Origin: Sphingomonas sp. UNC305MFCol5.2
Lineage (GTDB): Bacteria; Pseudomonadota; Alphaproteobacteria; Sphingomonadales; Sphingomonadaceae
Direction of reading: 5' to 3'
NCBI RefSeq assembly: GCF_000712135.1
Contig: NZ_JOOE01000002.1
Coordinates: 558,001 to 622,000 of the forward strand
Length of the DNA stretch: 64,000 bases
Shown here: positions 17,701 to 25,085 of the stretch, piece by piece
Position numbering within the stretch: the stretch's first letter is position 1
How the letters are laid out: each line of letters starts with the position of its first letter
Made by a program: the position numbers and the translations under genes
The notes under the pieces: model-generated
Seen by the model: only the letters and a program-made list of their open reading frames with translations
Told to the model about the DNA's origin: nothing
The model's database searches: none

Positions 17701-18312
17701 CAGATGACCGGTCTGGAACGGATTGAGCGACTGGTTCCAGCCGGTCAGCCCATGACCGAGCGCTGTGAGCCAATCGATGCGATCGCCGCCGGCGCCGACG
17801 GCGAAGTCGGTGATGACGACCGGCGCGGGAAAGCTCAGTTGGTTCAGAACGATGGTGTCCCGGCCGAGACCGAGCGTCAGTTCCACACCAAAAGGCACGA
17901 TCCCGAGCACGATGGAATCGTCGCCCTCGCCGGCATCGATCTTTGTGGTGGATGCACTGTTGATACCGTAGTTCGAATAGACGATCCGGTCGTTTCCGCT
18001 GCCTCCGTCAATCCGGATATGGTCGGGCGTTGCCCGGTAGTCGCGCTGGATGGTGATGTTGTCGGCGCCAGCGCCGCCGTCGATCCAGTCGTCGCCGCCC
18101 TCGTTCTCGGTAATATAGTCGGTGCCGTCGCCGCCCTCGACTTTGTCGTCCCCGGAGCCGCCGTCGAGCCAGTCGTCGCCGGCGCCGCCACGCAGCACGT
18201 CGTTGCCGGCGCTGCCCTTCAGGTTGTCGGTGCCGCCCAGACCTTCGATCACGTCGTCGTTCGCTGTGCCGACAAGCGTGTCGGACTGCTCGGTTCCAGT
18301 AATAATCGGCAC
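14722..18312 (-). CDS. Large RTX calcium-binding secreted protein
   Basis: 1196-aa protein starting at GTG 18312 with GGGGTGGGGCA upstream. It has no signal peptide and begins MPIITGTEQSDTL, as RTX proteins exported by type I secretion do. It carries many nonapeptide repeats GGxGxDxLx that fold into Ca2+-binding beta-rolls. The first about 780 residues form three long modules. Each has an RTX block, a TDF segment, an NPF-G-L line with L.V or L.L.Q, and a closing LxNV...F.G..PDG block. Residues about 808-1096 are four near-identical units of 70-79 residues starting TADY. The C-terminus ends GDFWVF, typical of an uncleaved T1SS signal. No catalytic domain is visible, so an adhesin or matrix role is likely. 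No ABC exporter or membrane-fusion gene is in the window. Confidence 0.88.
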   Translation of the reverse strand: MPIITGTEQSDTLVGTANDDVIEGLGGTDNLKGSAGNDVLRGGAGDDWLDGGSGDDKVEGGDGTDYITENEGGDDWIDGGAGADNITIQRDYRATPDHIRIDGGSGNDRIVYSNYGINSASTTKIDAGEGDDSIVLGIVPFGVELTLGLGRDTIVLNQLSFPAPVVITDFAVGAGGDRIDWLTALGHGLTGWNQSLNPFQTGHLSVRQDNADTVLARDIDGVGGLAPVDILVLKNVLASTLTLENLDGYAANGSLPAGLVLTGTNGRDEFTGNGGHDLLQGGGGDDVLNGGGGDDTLEGGDGSDSLQGATGSDTLAGGDGNDTLYDGGGGSDTLDGGAGDDSLYIYRLNQSLNESVTLRGGDGNDNVIDWSYAAGSVTIDGGAGDDTINLLSSTHSNVITLGTGRDTLNLQSFQAWNIGATTRTVTDFATGATGDVVLLHNFLTGSASWDPSTNPFTVGKLRLVQQGADAVLQVNGLPGYGWMNLLVFQNRGVGSFTGENFGGLSPDGTPPPGVTLTGTANNDTLTGGFGNDTIEGLGGEDILSGGAGNDTIRGGDGRDTLYGGFGNDLIEGGNGNDFIWLADEGGSDTISGDAGDDIISVSGNYHGVVENVTISAGADNDVVHYGNFNPGSVTIDLGDGADTVDLMGNRGSTVVTLGAGGDLVEFDSFYATLIGEFTITLTDFNPGQDRLHWGSYFARELFNWDQQSNPFATGHLSLVQSGDSTSLYIDRDGAASYYGPTLFLTFTNVPKAALTRAHFDGLPPDGSDLDRRLGGSADADTMIGGGGHDTLLGSAGADILDGRGGLDTADYSDAFGAVIVNLAAGGGLWNDAEGDVLISIEDVTGSAWGDWLYGNAQFNVLKGNAGDDVLVGGGGADSLQGGAGTDTADYSATYGAVIVDLAAGGGLWNDAQGDMLDSIENVAGTAWSDWLYGDGRANVLRGNGGADTLDGRAGTDTADYSASAGAVIVDLAAGGGLWNDAQGDVLAGIENLSGSASNDWLYGDAQNNILKGNAGSDALDGRAGTDTADYGGNFGAVWVSLAAGRGYWNYAEGDSYSGIENVAGTGFGDLIEGNGLANSLDGGSGADLLTGLAGNDTFAFSTALGGGNIDTISDMTAGSDKIALDNAIFAGFAEGALYSGAFRIGAAAQDADDNIIYNSATGALYFDADGNGAGAAIQFATLQTGLALSAGDFWVF
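15025..15891 (-). repeat. Four tandem 210-237-bp repeats inside the RTX gene
   Basis: Units begin (minus strand) at 15891, 15654, 15444 and 15234, so the spacings are 237, 210 and 210 bases. Each unit encodes TADY, then GAVIVDLAAGGGLWNDAQGD or a close variant, then WLYGD...NVLRGN, then DGRAGTD. The first unit has nine extra codons, which is one added RTX nonapeptide. The fourth is the most diverged. Such internal repeats allow length change by recombination. Confidence 0.9.
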
Positions 18313-18545
18313 TGCCCCACCCCGAATTCTAATTGAAGGTTCAATCTATCAAGCGACCGGCACGAAGTCGACTACCAAGATCGCCCACTAGCATTAAGAA
18401 TGGTGGCTATCCATCTGTGGACGCTTCTAAACGTGCAGCCTGCATTTGGAGAGCGCATGGTCGAGCTTAATAGACCGTCCGGCTCCGATGCTGCGATAGG
18501 GCGGTAGGTCGGTGCTTGTTCGCGGACCTTTGATGATCTTTCGCG

Positions 18546-18815
18546 CTATACTCCGTCAGGAGGCGTTTCGACGAGCGCGACGATCTCGAAATCATACCGT
18601 TCCCAGCCGCGCTGTTTCGCCGCCTCGGCAGTAGCGGCCTTCTTGCCGCTCGCTTCGCGCAGCGATTTGGCGTGGCCCCAGAACACTTCCGTCTTGCCAC
18701 CGCCCAGATGGGCGACGATCCGCCAGTAATGCGTGAACGGCGCCGCGGTCGGCCCGATCGTCTTGACGTAGCCGTCGGACAGTGTGGCCGTGAGGATGCG
18801 CTTCTTCCTAGCCAT
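18546..18815 (-). CDS. Conserved-looking small hypothetical protein
   Basis: 89-aa protein starting [15 protein letters not shown] at ATG 18815; the longer open frame upstream lies over the msrB start region and is not used. It is rich in Lys, Ala and aromatic residues ([28 protein letters not shown]) with no transmembrane segment, and looks like a small soluble cytoplasmic protein. It is divergent from msrB, with 82 bases between starts. No function recognised. Confidence 0.6.
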   Translation of the reverse strand: MARKKRILTATLSDGYVKTIGPTAAPFTHYWRIVAHLGGGKTEVFWGHAKSLREASGKKAATAEAAKQRGWERYDFEIVALVETPPDGV

Positions 18816-18897
18816 GTTCGAATCGATAGCCGATCGCGCGGCACCCGTGGAAGCCGCAGTTCCGCATCCCCACATGGGGCGCGAAATGGAGATCCGC

Positions 18898-19347
18898 ATG
18901 ACCCAGTATCGCAAGACCGAAGAAGCCGTCGCCGCCCTTTCCCCCGAAGAGTATCGCGTGACCCAGCAGAGCGGCACCGAGCGGCCCGGCACCGGCAAAT
19001 ATCTCAACAACAAGGAACCGGGCATCTATGTCGACATAGTCTCGGGCGAGCCGCTGTTCGCATCGTCCGACAAGTATGAATCCGGCTGCGGCTGGCCGAG
19101 CTTCACCAAGCCGATCGAGCCCGCCAATGTCGCCGAGCTGCGCGACGCCAGCCACGGCATGGTCCGCACCGAAGTCCGCTCGGCGAACGGCGACAGCCAT
19201 CTCGGCCATGTCTTCGACGACGGCCCGCCGGACCGGGGCGGCCTGCGCTATTGCATCAATTCGGCATCGCTCCGCTTCGTGCCCCGCGATCGGATGGAGG
19301 CGGAAGGCTATGGCGCCTATCTCGATCAGGTCGAGCAGCCCGTCTGA
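18898..19347 (+). CDS. msrB: Peptide-methionine (R)-S-oxide reductase MsrB, zinc-less form
   Basis: Reduces the R epimer of methionine sulfoxide in damaged proteins. The ATG at 18898 (GGAG upstream) gives 149 aa. The MsrB core is present: SGCGWPSF (Cys64), the [10 protein letters not shown] segment, and the catalytic Cys119 in [11 protein letters not shown]. Where zinc-binding MsrBs have CxxC before PLF, this protein reads [11 protein letters not shown], so it is the metal-free type. The gene stands alone between a divergent small gene and the convergent galU. Confidence 0.95.
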   Translation: MTQYRKTEEAVAALSPEEYRVTQQSGTERPGTGKYLNNKEPGIYVDIVSGEPLFASSDKYESGCGWPSFTKPIEPANVAELRDASHGMVRTEVRSANGDSHLGHVFDDGPPDRGGLRYCINSASLRFVPRDRMEAEGYGAYLDQVEQPV

Positions 19348-19495
19348 ACCGTCAGGGGCCGCTTGCAATGTAGGATTTCGTCTGCTTGCCTCGGGCGGTC
19401 GGCGTTGCCGGCCGCTCTTTGACATCGCCGTAGCAACCAGAACGAAATACCTGAGCGCGATCACGCGAACGAAACGCGTTTTCGCCTAACCTTTA

Positions 19496-20371
19496 CTAAC
19501 CTTCCGCGCTGCAGCGTCGCGCGATGAACGCACGCACCGCCGGCGCGATGTCCTCGCGCTCCAGCGCGACCGCGATATTCGCCTGGATGAACCCGGCCTT
19601 GTCGCCGCAGTCGTAGCGCGTGCCGGCGAAGGTCAGTCCGTGGAACGGCTGGTCGCCGATCATTTGCGCCATCGCGTCGGTGAGCTGGATTTCGCCGCCC
19701 GCGCCCTTCCCCTGCCCTTCGAGCACACGCATCACTTCGGGCTGAAGGATATAGCGGCCGATCACCGACAGGTTCGACGGTGCGGTGCCAGGCGCCGGTT
19801 TTTCGACCAGGCCCCTGACCTCGGTGAGCGATCCGTCGCGGCCGCCAGGCGTGATGATGCCGTAGCGATGCGTCTGGTCGTCAGGGACCTCTTCGGCACA
19901 AATCAGATTGCCGCCGATCCGGTTGTACGCCTCGACCATCTGCTTGAGGCAGCCGGGCTTGCCGACCATGAAGTCGTCGGCGAGCAGCACCGCGAAGGGC
20001 TCGTCGCCGACGATGTCGCGCGCGCACCAGACGGCGTGGCCGAGTCCCATCGGCTCCTGCTGGCGGACATAGGCGACCGCGCCGGGCTTCAACCGCGTCG
20101 CCTCGAGGATTTCGAGCGACTTGCCGCGCTCGCTCATCGTCGTTTCGAGCTCGAAGGCGATGTCGAAATGATCCTCGATCGCGCTCTTGCCGCGCCCGGT
20201 GACGAAGATCATCTGCTCGATGCCCGCTTCCATCGCCTCGTCCACGGCATATTGGATCAGCGGCCGGTCCACGATCGGCAGCATCTCCTTGGGCATGGCC
20301 TTGGTGGCGGGCAGGAAACGGGTGCCAAGGCCCCCGACGGGGAATACGGCCTTGCGCAGGGGCTTGATCAT
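19496..20371 (-). CDS. galU: UTP-glucose-1-phosphate uridylyltransferase
   Basis: Makes UDP-glucose, the precursor of UDP-glucuronate and of much of the EPS. The 291-aa protein has the nucleotide-binding N-terminus GGLGTRFLPATKAMPKEMLP, the sugar-binding VLLADDF and the GVVEKP-equivalent RGLVEKPAPG. AAGGAGAG sits just before the ATG. It stands apart from the main EPS operons but supplies Ugd (55628) and the epimerase at 10671. Confidence 0.95.
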   Translation of the reverse strand: MIKPLRKAVFPVGGLGTRFLPATKAMPKEMLPIVDRPLIQYAVDEAMEAGIEQMIFVTGRGKSAIEDHFDIAFELETTMSERGKSLEILEATRLKPGAVAYVRQQEPMGLGHAVWCARDIVGDEPFAVLLADDFMVGKPGCLKQMVEAYNRIGGNLICAEEVPDDQTHRYGIITPGGRDGSLTEVRGLVEKPAPGTAPSNLSVIGRYILQPEVMRVLEGQGKGAGGEIQLTDAMAQMIGDQPFHGLTFAGTRYDCGDKAGFIQANIAVALEREDIAPAVRAFIARRCSAEG

Positions 20372-20449
20372 TCGGCTCTCCTTGGCAAGGCTCGCCCCGC
20401 CGTCGGCGCCGCCTTGCCCGTTCCGAAAGCCTCGATCAAGCCGACGCCC

Positions 20450-21511
20450 TCAGCGGTGCCGGATCAGCAAGGACTGCCAGTCGCCGCTGAGCGGCTGGCT
20501 CCGCTCGGCGATCACACCCGGGACCATCGGCCGTGCCGAAACCGTCTCGAGCTTTGCGATCTCCGCCTCCAGCGTCGCGACGCGATCGCGCCAATGGGGG
20601 TGCGATCGGCTGCGGAAGATGCCGCCCGCCTTGCTCGGCCCGAAACGATTCCAGAAGTCGATCGCCGCGCGCGGCGGATAACCCGCATTGGCGAGCAGAT
20701 AGACCGACAGCAGATCGGCCTGAAGTTCGGTCTGGCGGAAATACTTCACATTGGCGCCGAAGCCCGAGAGCATGCCGAAATCCACGCCTCGCGCCTCGAG
20801 CCGATCGCGGTGGTGCAATATATTGTGCGAGAATTCGTGTGCGACCGCCGCAGCGGCCTGGTCGGGCGTATATTCTTCGATGAACTGCGAGCTGATCTGC
20901 ACCATCGTACCGTCGGCCCGGGCATTGTAACCGCTGCTCAGCAGCAGCTCGAAACGCGAGCGGCAGGCCGGCACCGGCTGGACCGTAAGCTTGATCGGCG
21001 CCCCCGCCCGAATCGCCTCGACCTCGACCGCCGCGGCGGGAGGCAGGTCCGCGATCGCGAGCTGCGCCGCGACGAGTCGCTGCGTCGTCTCCGGTTTCCC
21101 GGGCAGCGCCGCAAGGTCCACCGGCCCCACCCGCACGAGCGAGTCGTCCTGGCGGATGCCTGCGCGGTCGGCGGGACTGCCGGCTACGACGCCTTCGACC
21201 GCGACCGGGGTAGCGAATCCGAAATGCACCTGCGCCGCAGTGCGGGAGGCCGAATCGAACTGATCGAGCGTGTGCAGCTGCAGCCCCAGCCCGGGCTCGA
21301 GCCGGTCGCAGAGAGGAGCGTTGGCCACGGACAGGCGCCAGCCGATCGTCGCGAGCTTGAGGTCCGCGGCCCTGACGGCCTCGAAAGTCTCGCGATTCTC
21401 GCTGGCACCGGCCCATGCAGGGAGGGCCCCGGGGAGCAGAAGGAAGCCCGAGGCAGCCCAAAAAAGGCTTCGGACGAGGCGCCGGAAAATGCGGCCAGGC
21501 AAGTGAACCAT
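20450..21511 (-). CDS. Exported PDZ-M48 metalloprotease
   Basis: 353-aa protein. The ATG at 21511 begins an N-terminal signal/anchor (hydrophobic 15-34, then AWAGA). A PDZ-like segment follows (GVVAGSPADRAGIRQDDSLVRV, about 107-128). The M48 catalytic site is HEFSH at 225-229, with the third zinc ligand Glu262 in TELQAD. It is therefore a predicted periplasmic or membrane-anchored zinc peptidase of the envelope-quality-control type, but the order PDZ then M48 differs from HtpX and BepA. It lies 78 bases upstream of galU on the same strand, with no evident functional link. Confidence 0.85.
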   Translation of the reverse strand: MVHLPGRIFRRLVRSLFWAASGFLLLPGALPAWAGASENRETFEAVRAADLKLATIGWRLSVANAPLCDRLEPGLGLQLHTLDQFDSASRTAAQVHFGFATPVAVEGVVAGSPADRAGIRQDDSLVRVGPVDLAALPGKPETTQRLVAAQLAIADLPPAAAVEVEAIRAGAPIKLTVQPVPACRSRFELLLSSGYNARADGTMVQISSQFIEEYTPDQAAAAVAHEFSHNILHHRDRLEARGVDFGMLSGFGANVKYFRQTELQADLLSVYLLANAGYPPRAAIDFWNRFGPSKAGGIFRSRSHPHWRDRVATLEAEIAKLETVSARPMVPGVIAERSQPLSGDWQSLLIRHR

Positions 21512-21868
21512 GACTCCTTTAGCCGCGCCCGCTCTGCAATCACAATGCGTTATCCCTGCATGCCGGCGATGCCGCTGCCGAGGAATCGCCCGTAACTCGT
21601 GGTATTCCCCTAGAAATCGCCACCGCAATTGGCTCACTTTTCGTTAACCCCCTTGGCACTATTGCTGTGCCGCGTTATAGAAATGCACGCGCTCGCAGCA
21701 CGGGTCCTGGTTGTGAGCAAAGAGTTCGGGTCAACCGGACCAGTGTTGCGTTCAGGCAACGGCAGAGCTAAGTTTGTCGTGAGCTTGGATTTTGAGGTGT
21801 TGCCGTCGGTGTGCTCCTATGCCATAGGACTGCCCGACGAGAGCACCGGAGCTCGAAGAGGGAGTAGA
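21512..21868. other. Divergent intergenic and leader region
   Basis: This stretch between the M48 protease (minus) and a small exported protein (plus) has no supportable gene. The right 200 bases are lower in GC than the surroundings and stay open in the frame of the downstream gene. However, the signal peptide and ribosome-binding site both point to the start at 21869, so this is best read as a promoter plus a long 5' leader. Confidence 0.45.
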
Positions 21869-22093
21869 ATGATGTTGTCAAAGCTTCTTACGGCGGCTGC
21901 GGTCGTTACCATGGCTGCCACCCCGGTTGTGGCGGCTCCGGCCTCCAAGCTGTCGCTTTCGCGCGCCTCGACGGCGAGCGAAAAGGATAGCGAACTGGCT
22001 CCTGCAGTGATCATCGGCGTGCTTGCCACTGCCGCGATCATCGGTGGCGCGATTGCGCTCGCCAACAACGACGACGATCCCGACAGCAACTAA
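21869..22093 (+). CDS. Small exported membrane protein
   Basis: 74-aa protein starting at tandem ATGs (21869 and 21872) after GAGGGAG. A signal peptide (residues about 3-23, ending VVAAPA) is followed by a charged spacer (TASEKDSEL), one transmembrane helix (about 46-65) and an Asp-rich tail NNDDDPDSN. Small Ala/Gly membrane proteins of this form are common in sphingomonads, but I do not know the function. A perfect intrinsic terminator follows, so it is monocistronic. Confidence 0.75.
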   Translation: MMLSKLLTAAAVVTMAATPVVAAPASKLSLSRASTASEKDSELAPAVIIGVLATAAIIGGAIALANNDDDPDSN

Positions 22094-22118
22094 GCCGTTC
22101 GGATCTTCCGGAATTACG

Positions 22119-22147
22119 AGTGGCGGCCCAAAAGGCCGCCACTTTTG
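22119..22147 (+). terminator. Rho-independent terminator
   Basis: A perfect 10-base stem AGTGGCGGCC / GGCCGCCACT around loop CAAAA is followed by TTTT. It lies 26 bases after the stop of the small exported protein. Confidence 0.9.
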
Positions 22148-22317
22148 TTTGTGCATGCTATAACGGAGGAGCGCTTCTCGCGCGCCCACCTGAGCAGCCT
22201 CTCCCTGCCGCGGAGCGCCTGCCTCCGTCGCGCGACGATCTCCGCGCGACCATAAAGCTTGGATACATTCGCGCAGTGCAATAGGACGCGGCGAGTGGCT
22301 TTAGCAAACGCGATATC

Positions 22318-23082
22318 ATGATTGGACAGCTCTTCCGCCGTCGCTCCGCTCCGCCGAGAATCGAGGGGAGCATACCCGCCGGCCAACGCATCTACGCCAT
22401 CGGCGACGTGCACGGCCGCCTCGACCTTCTCGACACCCTGCTGGGCAGCATCCATGCCGACGATGCGAGGCGCGGCCCTGCGCAGTCGCGCATCATCTTC
22501 CTGGGCGACCTAATCGATCGAGGCCCGAGTTCCGCGCAAGTCGTCGACCGCGCGATGGAAATCACGGCCGGGCCGGGAAACTGCCAGTTCCTGCTCGGGA
22601 ATCATGAGGAAGTGTTCCTCCAGGCGATGGCCGGCGATTTGAAGGCGCTCGCTTTCTTCGTCCGCATCGGCGGACGCGAAACCATCCTGAGCTACGGCAT
22701 CTCGGAAACTGAGTATCGCGACTCCGACTATCCTGCACTTCATGCGCTGTTGGTCGAACGAGTGCCCGAATCGCACATCGCCTTTCTGAACAGCTTCGAG
22801 GACCTGATCGTCGTCGGCGACTTCGCATTCGTCCATGCCGGCGTGAAGCCGGGACAGGCGCTGGCGGATCAGCGCACGAGCGACCTCCGCTGGATCCGCC
22901 GCGAGTTCCTCGACCATAATGACGGATTCGAAAAGATCATCGTCCACGGCCACACGATCACCGAGCAAGTCGAGGTTCGATCGCATCGAATTGGCCTGGA
23001 TACAGGCGCCTATTCGAGCGGGAAGCTGACCGCGATGGGCTTCGAGGGTGCAGAGCGGTGGGTATTGGACACCGCCGGCTGA
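22318..23082 (+). CDS. Metallophosphoesterase, Ser/Thr protein phosphatase type
   Basis: 254-aa cytoplasmic protein of the PPP-type calcineurin-like superfamily. The metal and phosphate motifs appear in order: GDVHG (29-33), GDLIDRGP, GNHEE, VHAG and VHGH. This matches bacterial PrpA/ApaH-like phosphatases that act on phosphoproteins or dinucleotides, and the substrate cannot be decided from sequence. The start at ATG 22318 lacks a clear ribosome-binding site. Its end is convergent with the FKBP gene, and the shared intergenic hairpin is at 23086-23110. Confidence 0.88.
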   Translation: MIGQLFRRRSAPPRIEGSIPAGQRIYAIGDVHGRLDLLDTLLGSIHADDARRGPAQSRIIFLGDLIDRGPSSAQVVDRAMEITAGPGNCQFLLGNHEEVFLQAMAGDLKALAFFVRIGGRETILSYGISETEYRDSDYPALHALLVERVPESHIAFLNSFEDLIVVGDFAFVHAGVKPGQALADQRTSDLRWIRREFLDHNDGFEKIIVHGHTITEQVEVRSHRIGLDTGAYSSGKLTAMGFEGAERWVLDTAG

Positions 23083-23085
23083 AAC

Positions 23086-23110
23086 GAAAAACCCCGGCCG
23101 AAGCCGGGGT
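23086..23110 (-). terminator. Rho-independent terminator of the FKBP gene
   Basis: On the minus strand CCCCGGC, loop TTCG, GCCGGGG is followed by TTTTT (23087-23091). It lies within 10 bases of the FKBP stop codon, between convergent genes. Confidence 0.88.
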
Positions 23111-23118
23111 AGGCGCAC

Positions 23119-23742
23119 TTACTGGCCGGGAGCGCCCTGCGGGGGCGGACCACCGGGAGCGCCGCCCTGCTGTTGTTGCTGCTGTTGCTGCATCATCTGC
23201 TGCATCATCATCTGCTGGATGACCGCGGCAGGAACGACTTCGCTCATCTCTACATCGAAGATCAGCACCTTGTCCGCCAACTCGGCCCCGGGGCCCTGCG
23301 CGCCGGGCTCGGCGCCGTAGCCAAGGTTGGGCGGCAGCCAGAAGCGGAACTTCGACCCCTTGTTCATCAGCTTCACGCCTTCGGTGAAGCCCGGGATCAT
23401 CGGCTGGCCGACCTGGAAGCGCATCGGCGCGGCAGGCTGGAACTCGCTGCCGTCGCGCAGCGTGCCGTGAATCTGCAGCGAGACGCCGTCCTGCTCCTTC
23501 GCGATCGGGCCCTCGCCCGCCTTGAGCACCTGATATTGCAGCCCCGACGCCGTGGTCTGGATGCCCGTCTGGCCCTTGTGCCACGCGAGGAACTGATCGT
23601 TGGGCAGCTTGGCCGCGACCTGCTCGCGCGTGCCCAGCCAGGCGAGGCCGGCGGCCAGCGCAATCGCCAGCAACACGCCGATCCACAGCCAGACCTTATA
23701 AGCCCGCTTGACGGGCTGGAGCGGAACGGCGGTCACGGACAT
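23119..23742 (-). CDS. Membrane-anchored FKBP-type peptidyl-prolyl isomerase
   Basis: 207-aa protein that catalyses cis-trans isomerisation at proline in envelope proteins. A hydrophobic anchor (about 16-37) is followed by a linker and an FKBP domain (about 65-170) with SGLQYQVLKAGEG, VSLQIHGTLRDGSEF, a VGQPMIPGFTEG segment and LPPNLGYG. The C-terminal tail is an unusual low-complexity run of Gln and Met (residues about 177-192), then Gly/Pro. It stands alone with its own terminator. Confidence 0.92.
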   Translation of the reverse strand: MSVTAVPLQPVKRAYKVWLWIGVLLAIALAAGLAWLGTREQVAAKLPNDQFLAWHKGQTGIQTTASGLQYQVLKAGEGPIAKEQDGVSLQIHGTLRDGSEFQPAAPMRFQVGQPMIPGFTEGVKLMNKGSKFRFWLPPNLGYGAEPGAQGPGAELADKVLIFDVEMSEVVPAAVIQQMMMQQMMQQQQQQQQGGAPGGPPPQGAPGQ

Positions 23743-23830
23743 CGAGTCATCCCCAAATCGGCGTTCCGCCGCTTAACTTCGCATTTTTCCCGCGAATCGT
23801 GAAAGAAAATTGCGCCGAAGCGCAGGATTC

Positions 23831-24037
23831 TTACCGTGCGCTGTCGCGCTCCACGCGCTTCCGCTCGAGCTTCCGCGCGCGGCGGACAGCGGCGGCACGC
23901 TCACGAGCGCGCTTCTCGCTGGGCTTCTCATAGTGACGGCGGAGCTTCATCTCGCGATAGACGCCCTCACGCTGCAGCTTCTTCTTGAGCGCGCGCAGCG
24001 CCTGGTCGACGTTATTGTCGCGAACGATGATTTGCAT
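23831..24037 (-). CDS. rpsU: 30S ribosomal protein S21
   Basis: 68-aa very basic protein of the 30S platform near the anti-Shine-Dalgarno end of 16S rRNA. The start [20 protein letters not shown] and the [11 protein letters not shown] segment are diagnostic for bS21, and the length is normal. It stands alone, upstream of the FKBP gene on the same strand, with 88 bases between them. Confidence 0.96.
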   Translation of the reverse strand: MQIIVRDNNVDQALRALKKKLQREGVYREMKLRRHYEKPSEKRARERAAAVRRARKLERKRVERDSAR

Positions 24038-24545
24038 AAGGCCGTACAGCTCCGATCTCGATACAATAGAATAGGGTTCGCCGGAGCGCAGGCTGCGGCG
24101 TTATCGGGGCCACCTAACAGCGCGAATCCAATTTTTCAAGGTCCGAAGCGGCGTCCCGGCGTGAATCCGGGCCCGATACCGCCTCGCAAGTGTGGCCCCT
24201 AGGCAACAGCGCGTCGCATTTACATCGCGACGACGATCCTGGAATCCACGAGCTGGCCGCGGATTTCTTGCCGAATCGCGGCTTCGCGGGAACTCCGCGT
24301 CAGCCGCACTCAGCCTCGAACGCTGCACGGACGGGATCATATTCGAGGAGCGGAGCGTGCGAAGCATATTTGCGCGAACGTATCTGCCGAGGCGACGGCT
24401 GGCGGCGAAGGAGGCGGAGCCAGTTGAGCGACACGAGAGGTCTCCTTGAAGGAAGGCCATCCTGTCCCGATCTGCGGTTGCGCGCCAATCCGGAGCTTTG
24501 CCCTAAGGTGTTCTGCCTAGGATTGGGACGGCGGCGGGCTTGCTG
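24038..24545. other. Intergenic region without a supportable gene
   Basis: About 500 bases between divergent rpsU and the next plus-strand gene. Several short open frames exist on both strands (for example plus 24192-24449 and minus 24101-24460), but they are Arg/Ser-rich, mutually overlapping and lack ribosome-binding sites. The left 60 bases probably hold the rpsU promoter. The stretch ends in a bidirectional terminator-like hairpin, so a small RNA or a decayed gene is possible. Confidence 0.4.
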
Positions 24546-24585
24546 AAAAAACCGCGGCTGGCATCCGTGCAGTCGCGGCCCTTTT
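24546..24585. terminator. Bidirectional terminator-like hairpin
   Basis: CCGCGGCTG (24552-24560) pairs with CAGTCGCGG (24570-24578), with one G-U pair on the plus strand. The plus strand continues CCCTTTT and the minus strand continues TTTTTT. No annotated gene ends here on either strand. Confidence 0.55.
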
Positions 24586-24617
24586 GCCGCACTGTCAAAC
24601 GCGCTAGAGGCGTCGGC

Positions 24618-25019
24618 ATGCGCAATCTCCCCGCCTTCCGTTGCCGATCGTCCGTCGCCGCGACGTTGCGCTTCGGCGCTGTCGCGCTGGCGCTCTGCGT
24701 GGCAGCTCCCGCGCTGGCGCAGGACCTCAGCGGCCAGGACGATGAGATTGCGGCACCCTATGCCGAGCAGCCCGCCGCTTCGGTAACCTCACCGAAAATC
24801 AGCGACAAGAACGACAAGAAGACGGGCGAGCGGCAAGCGCGCGACGCAGTGGAGGGCATCGAACCGATGGCGCGGATCAACAACCGCATTCCCAATCGTA
24901 TCCCGAACCGCATCCAGAACCGGATCGATCGCGACTTTCGTGGCATCGGCACTGCCACGGCCGCTTCCGCCGCGGCACAATCCGCGGCGCGCCGGTCAAA
25001 TGCGCAGGGCAGGCCCTGA
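24618..25019 (+). CDS. Exported protein with NRI repeats
   Basis: 133-aa protein from ATG 24618. A twin-basic signal peptide ends CVAAPALAQD (cleavage near residue 34). The mature part is charged and disordered-looking (SDKNDKKTGERQARDAVEG) and then carries a four-fold short repeat, NRIPNRIPNRIQNRI, followed by an Ala/Ser tail. I cannot assign a function. The repeat suggests an amphipathic helix or a binding segment. It is convergent with the GNAT gene. Confidence 0.7.
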   Translation: MRNLPAFRCRSSVAATLRFGAVALALCVAAPALAQDLSGQDDEIAAPYAEQPAASVTSPKISDKNDKKTGERQARDAVEGIEPMARINNRIPNRIPNRIQNRIDRDFRGIGTATAASAAAQSAARRSNAQGRP

Positions 25020-25085
25020 AGGCCAATCTAGCAGTGACAACAAGTGGAGCCTCGAAGGTTCGCGGCGGAGCGACAGCGCCGCGCC

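Noticed and set aside
14722..18312. CRISPR-like periodicity in the RTX region
   Set aside because: The repeats are long, in frame and vary by codon; they encode protein units and no spacers of constant length exist.
24101..24488. Short frames in both directions between rpsU and the exported protein
   Set aside because: Mutually overlapping, Arg/Ser-rich, without ribosome-binding sites or recognisable motifs.
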